From Xanthobacter aminoxidans (GTDB lineage Bacteria > Pseudomonadota > Alphaproteobacteria > Rhizobiales > Xanthobacteraceae), in the NCBI RefSeq assembly GCF_023571765.1, contig NZ_JAMJXC010000009.1, forward strand, positions 124,001-188,000: 64,000 nucleotides of DNA. Reading direction: 5' to 3'. Numbering within the stretch: position 1 is the stretch's first letter; each line of letters begins with the position of its first letter. A program made the translations under genes and the position numbers. The notes beneath the pieces were generated by a model. That model ran no database searches. It saw only the letters and a list, made by a program, of their open reading frames with translations, and had not been told where the DNA came from. Below are positions 62,241 through 64,000 of this stretch, one piece after another.

Positions 62241-63051
62241 GGTGCCCCTCGGCGAAAAGCATGGTGTTGATCTTCTGGGACAGGGCCATGAAATCGCTGC
62301 CGCCCTGATGGTCGTGCCCGTATTGGTGGGCGTTCAGCTCCGCCTTCACCTGGCCGGGATGGGGCGAGAGCACGAGGATGCGCGAGCCGACCACGATCGC
62401 CTCCTCGATGGAGTGGGTGACGAACAGGACGGTGAAGCGGGTGTCGTCCCACAGCTGCAGTAGTTCGTCCTGCATCTGGCGGCGGGTCAGGGCGTCGAGG
62501 GCGGCGAAGGGCTCGTCCATCAGCAGGATGGCGGGCTCCATGGCCATGGCACGGGCGATGGCCACGCGCTGCTTCATGCCGCCTGACAGCATGTGCGGAT
62601 AGGCATCGGCGAACTTGCCGAGCTTGACCTTCGTGATGCTGGCCATGGCCCGCGCACGGGCTTCGGCGCGGGGAAAGCGGCGACTGACCAGGATGGGGAA
62701 CATCACGTTCTCCAGCACGGTCTTCCAGGGCATCAGCTGGTCGAAGTCCTGGAACACCATCATGCGGTCGGGGCCGGCGCCGTCGATCATCTGGCCGTTC
62801 AGCCGCATGAAGCCCGCCACCGGTTTCAGGAAGCCGGCGACGCCTTTCAGCAGGGTGGACTTGCCACAGCCGGAGGGGCCGAGCAGCACGAAGCGGTCGG
62901 CGGGATAGACTTCGAAGCTCACGTCGCGGGTGGCCGTGACGAGTAGATCGCGGGTCTTGTACTGGAGCGTGACCCCGGAGACCTCCAGCAATGGCCTCGT
63001 TTGTGAAGGCGGATACGTCTGGTCTTTCGGATGCATGGCGGCAGCGTTCAT
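62233..63051 (-). CDS. ABC transporter ATPase (SsuB/TauB type)
   Basis: A 272-residue ABC ATPase with Walker A GPSGCGKST, signature LSGGMKQRVAIARAMA, Walker B ILLMDEPFAALDALTR and the switch His in VTHSIEEA. It is the energy subunit of the importer. GAGGGGGCC precedes the ATG at 63051. It is the first gene of the operon, downstream of inverted repeats at 63137-63162. Confidence 0.94.
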   Translation of the reverse strand: MNAAAMHPKDQTYPPSQTRPLLEVSGVTLQYKTRDLLVTATRDVSFEVYPADRFVLLGPSGCGKSTLLKGVAGFLKPVAGFMRLNGQMIDGAGPDRMMVFQDFDQLMPWKTVLENVMFPILVSRRFPRAEARARAMASITKVKLGKFADAYPHMLSGGMKQRVAIARAMAMEPAILLMDEPFAALDALTRRQMQDELLQLWDDTRFTVLFVTHSIEEAIVVGSRILVLSPHPGQVKAELNAHQYGHDHQGGSDFMALSQKINTMLFAEGHHG

Positions 63052-63136
63052 CGGCCCCCTCGTTGTTCCGGCTCTGGTTTCGCCTTCGACAGTGTCCGAA
63101 CGGGACGCCGGCGCGGCGAATTGCATTTGTGATATG

Positions 63137-63162
63137 TAGCGAAAGATAAAACGCTATATAGC
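63137..63162. promoter_or_regulatory. Inverted repeats upstream of the importer operon (GntR operator candidate)
   Basis: TAGCG at 63137-63141 faces CGCTA at 63152-63156, and GCTATATAGC at 63153-63162 is a perfect palindrome. They lie 86-111 bases upstream of the ATPase start in an AT-rich patch. The operon's own GntR regulator is the likely ligand. Confidence 0.45.
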
Positions 63163-63171
63163 ATACTGTCA

Positions 63172-63681
63172 AGCAAGCTGTAGCGGCGCCCGAATGGCGC
63201 GGAACGGCCGCGGTGCCGGCGGATGTTTCCATTCGCCCGGGGCGTTAGCTGGCGTGGAAGCGGCGTCGGCAAGCCATCCGTTCTCGGGGGCCGAGGTGCG
63301 CAGCCGGGCGGAATTCGGGCGCATGGGGATCACGTGGACTCCCGCGTCGCCGTGCCGGCAGAAGGCGGGCCATGTCCTCATTGTCGAGCGGCTTGATGGG
63401 GCTCGGCCTTGTCGCGGCCGTTGATCATCTCGGCGCAAGCAATGTCATAGCTGTCCCCGACGCTGCCGCCGGCGGGCGTGATGCCCGCCTTCGCAAGGCG
63501 CGGGGTGTCGGGGGGCTCAGCTGTTGCGAGCTGCGGTTGCCATGACGCACCGGACCGCCGCGATGAAGCGGGGCGGTTCACACCGATGCATCCCGCCGAC
63601 GATGGCGGGAAAAGCGGCGGGCTGGGACCAGCACTGATACCGCGCCGGCCACGCCGGCCGCTTGGTTGATCGCGGACCGGA
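63172..63681. other. Intergenic region, no gene supported
   Basis: This 510-base GC-rich stretch lies between the importer operon promoter and the gene at the right edge. Several open frames cross it on both strands, but none has a recognisable domain, plausible start or neighbour coupling. GCCGGCCACGCCGGC at 63648-63662 could be a weak hairpin near the end of the right-hand gene. Confidence 0.45.
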
Positions 63682-64000
63682 CTACGCGTCCTTGAGGGCC
63701 CCGGTGGCATCCGCCGGAAGCCCGCTCAGCCGGCGCAGCGGGATGACCTTCGGGGCATCCACGCCCGCGAGCGCGTCTAGGTCGAGACGCGTGTAGTTCA
63801 TGCCGGCGTAGTCGCGCACGAAGAACAGCCGCCGGCCGAGGTCCGAAAGGCTGGTCCAGCAGGTAAATTCCGTGGCGTAGGGGTGGGCCCCATCGTCCTT
63901 GAGGCCGGCCACCTCCATATGGCCGCCGCCGGAAGAATCGATCGAGATGCCACGCGGCCGATCGAAATTGTTCATCATGTGGGCGAGCGCGCAGACCGCC
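63682..64000 (-). CDS. Choloylglycine hydrolase-like (linear amide C-N hydrolase), cut by right edge
   Basis: The last 106 residues of a gene that continues beyond 64000; the frame is open upstream of the internal Met (AHMMNNFDRPRGISIDSS). The segments ATEFTCWTSLSDLGRRLFFV and DYAGMNYTRLDLDALAG are those of the C-terminal half of Ntn-type choloylglycine hydrolase/penicillin V acylase family proteins. These use an N-terminal Cys, which is outside the window, to hydrolyse linear amides. Function and start cannot be completed here. Confidence 0.8.
   Translation of the reverse strand, partial: AVCALAHMMNNFDRPRGISIDSSGGGHMEVAGLKDDGAHPYATEFTCWTSLSDLGRRLFFVRDYAGMNYTRLDLDALAGVDAPKVIPLRRLSGLPADATGALKDA

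Overview
High-GC DNA, densely packed and mostly catabolic, with an alphaproteobacterial look (Hyphomicrobiales-like). That placement is inferred from gene content: many CoA-ligase, acyl-CoA dehydrogenase, crotonase, SDR and thiolase genes, Bug-type and Liv-type binding proteins, and orphan IclR/TetR regulators. No rRNA, IS element, phage gene or CRISPR array was seen. The only tRNA is the selenocysteine tRNA.

Region 1 (1-8.5 kb) is a selenium module. On the minus strand, selB, the selenocysteine tRNA gene selC, a UGSC-family selenoprotein whose frame runs through an in-frame TGA, and two paralogous genes of unknown function lie head to tail. A thioredoxin reductase gene converges on their 3' end. 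A bacterial-SECIS-like hairpin follows the TGA. An acyl-CoA dehydrogenase and a truncated NDP-forming acyl-CoA ligase lie further left. selA and selD are not in the window.

Region 2 (8.5-21.3 kb) holds two IclR-associated catabolic sets. One is nitronate monooxygenase, NDP-forming acyl-CoA ligase, NMT1-type binding protein and PaaG-like crotonase. The other is crotonase, aldehyde dehydrogenase and SDR. A lone enoyl-CoA hydratase and a Bug receptor are also present.

Region 3 (21.6-29.5 kb) is an operon of DUF1330, two overlapping acyl-CoA dehydrogenases, a DUF35 protein, a thiolase-fold protein without the catalytic Cys, and two SDRs. It resembles the side-chain-cleaving steroid (igr/ChsE-Ltp2) arrangement. 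A Bug receptor and a crotonase face it.

Region 4 (29.6-48.4 kb) resembles alicyclic acid (cyclohexanecarboxylate-type) degradation. It has an AliA-like ligase, a Liv-type binding protein, a TetR regulator, a MenB/BadI-like crotonase, an enoyl-CoA hydratase, an acyl-CoA dehydrogenase and a CaiB transferase. A long divergent operon follows: 3-hydroxyacyl-CoA dehydrogenase, a second ligase, SDRs, DUF35 plus thiolase, CaiB, a binding protein and an Old-Yellow-Enzyme-type reductase.

Region 5 (48.8-58.3 kb) has a Liv-type binding protein, a TetR regulator, then ligase, thiolase, crotonase, DUF35 and the LivH, LivM-LivG fusion and LivF transporter. It couples uptake of a carboxylic acid to beta-oxidation.

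Region 6 (58.3-63.1 kb) is an NMT1/TauA-type ABC transporter operon with an embedded metallo-beta-lactamase-fold hydrolase and a GntR/UTRA regulator. The right edge cuts a choloylglycine-hydrolase-like gene.
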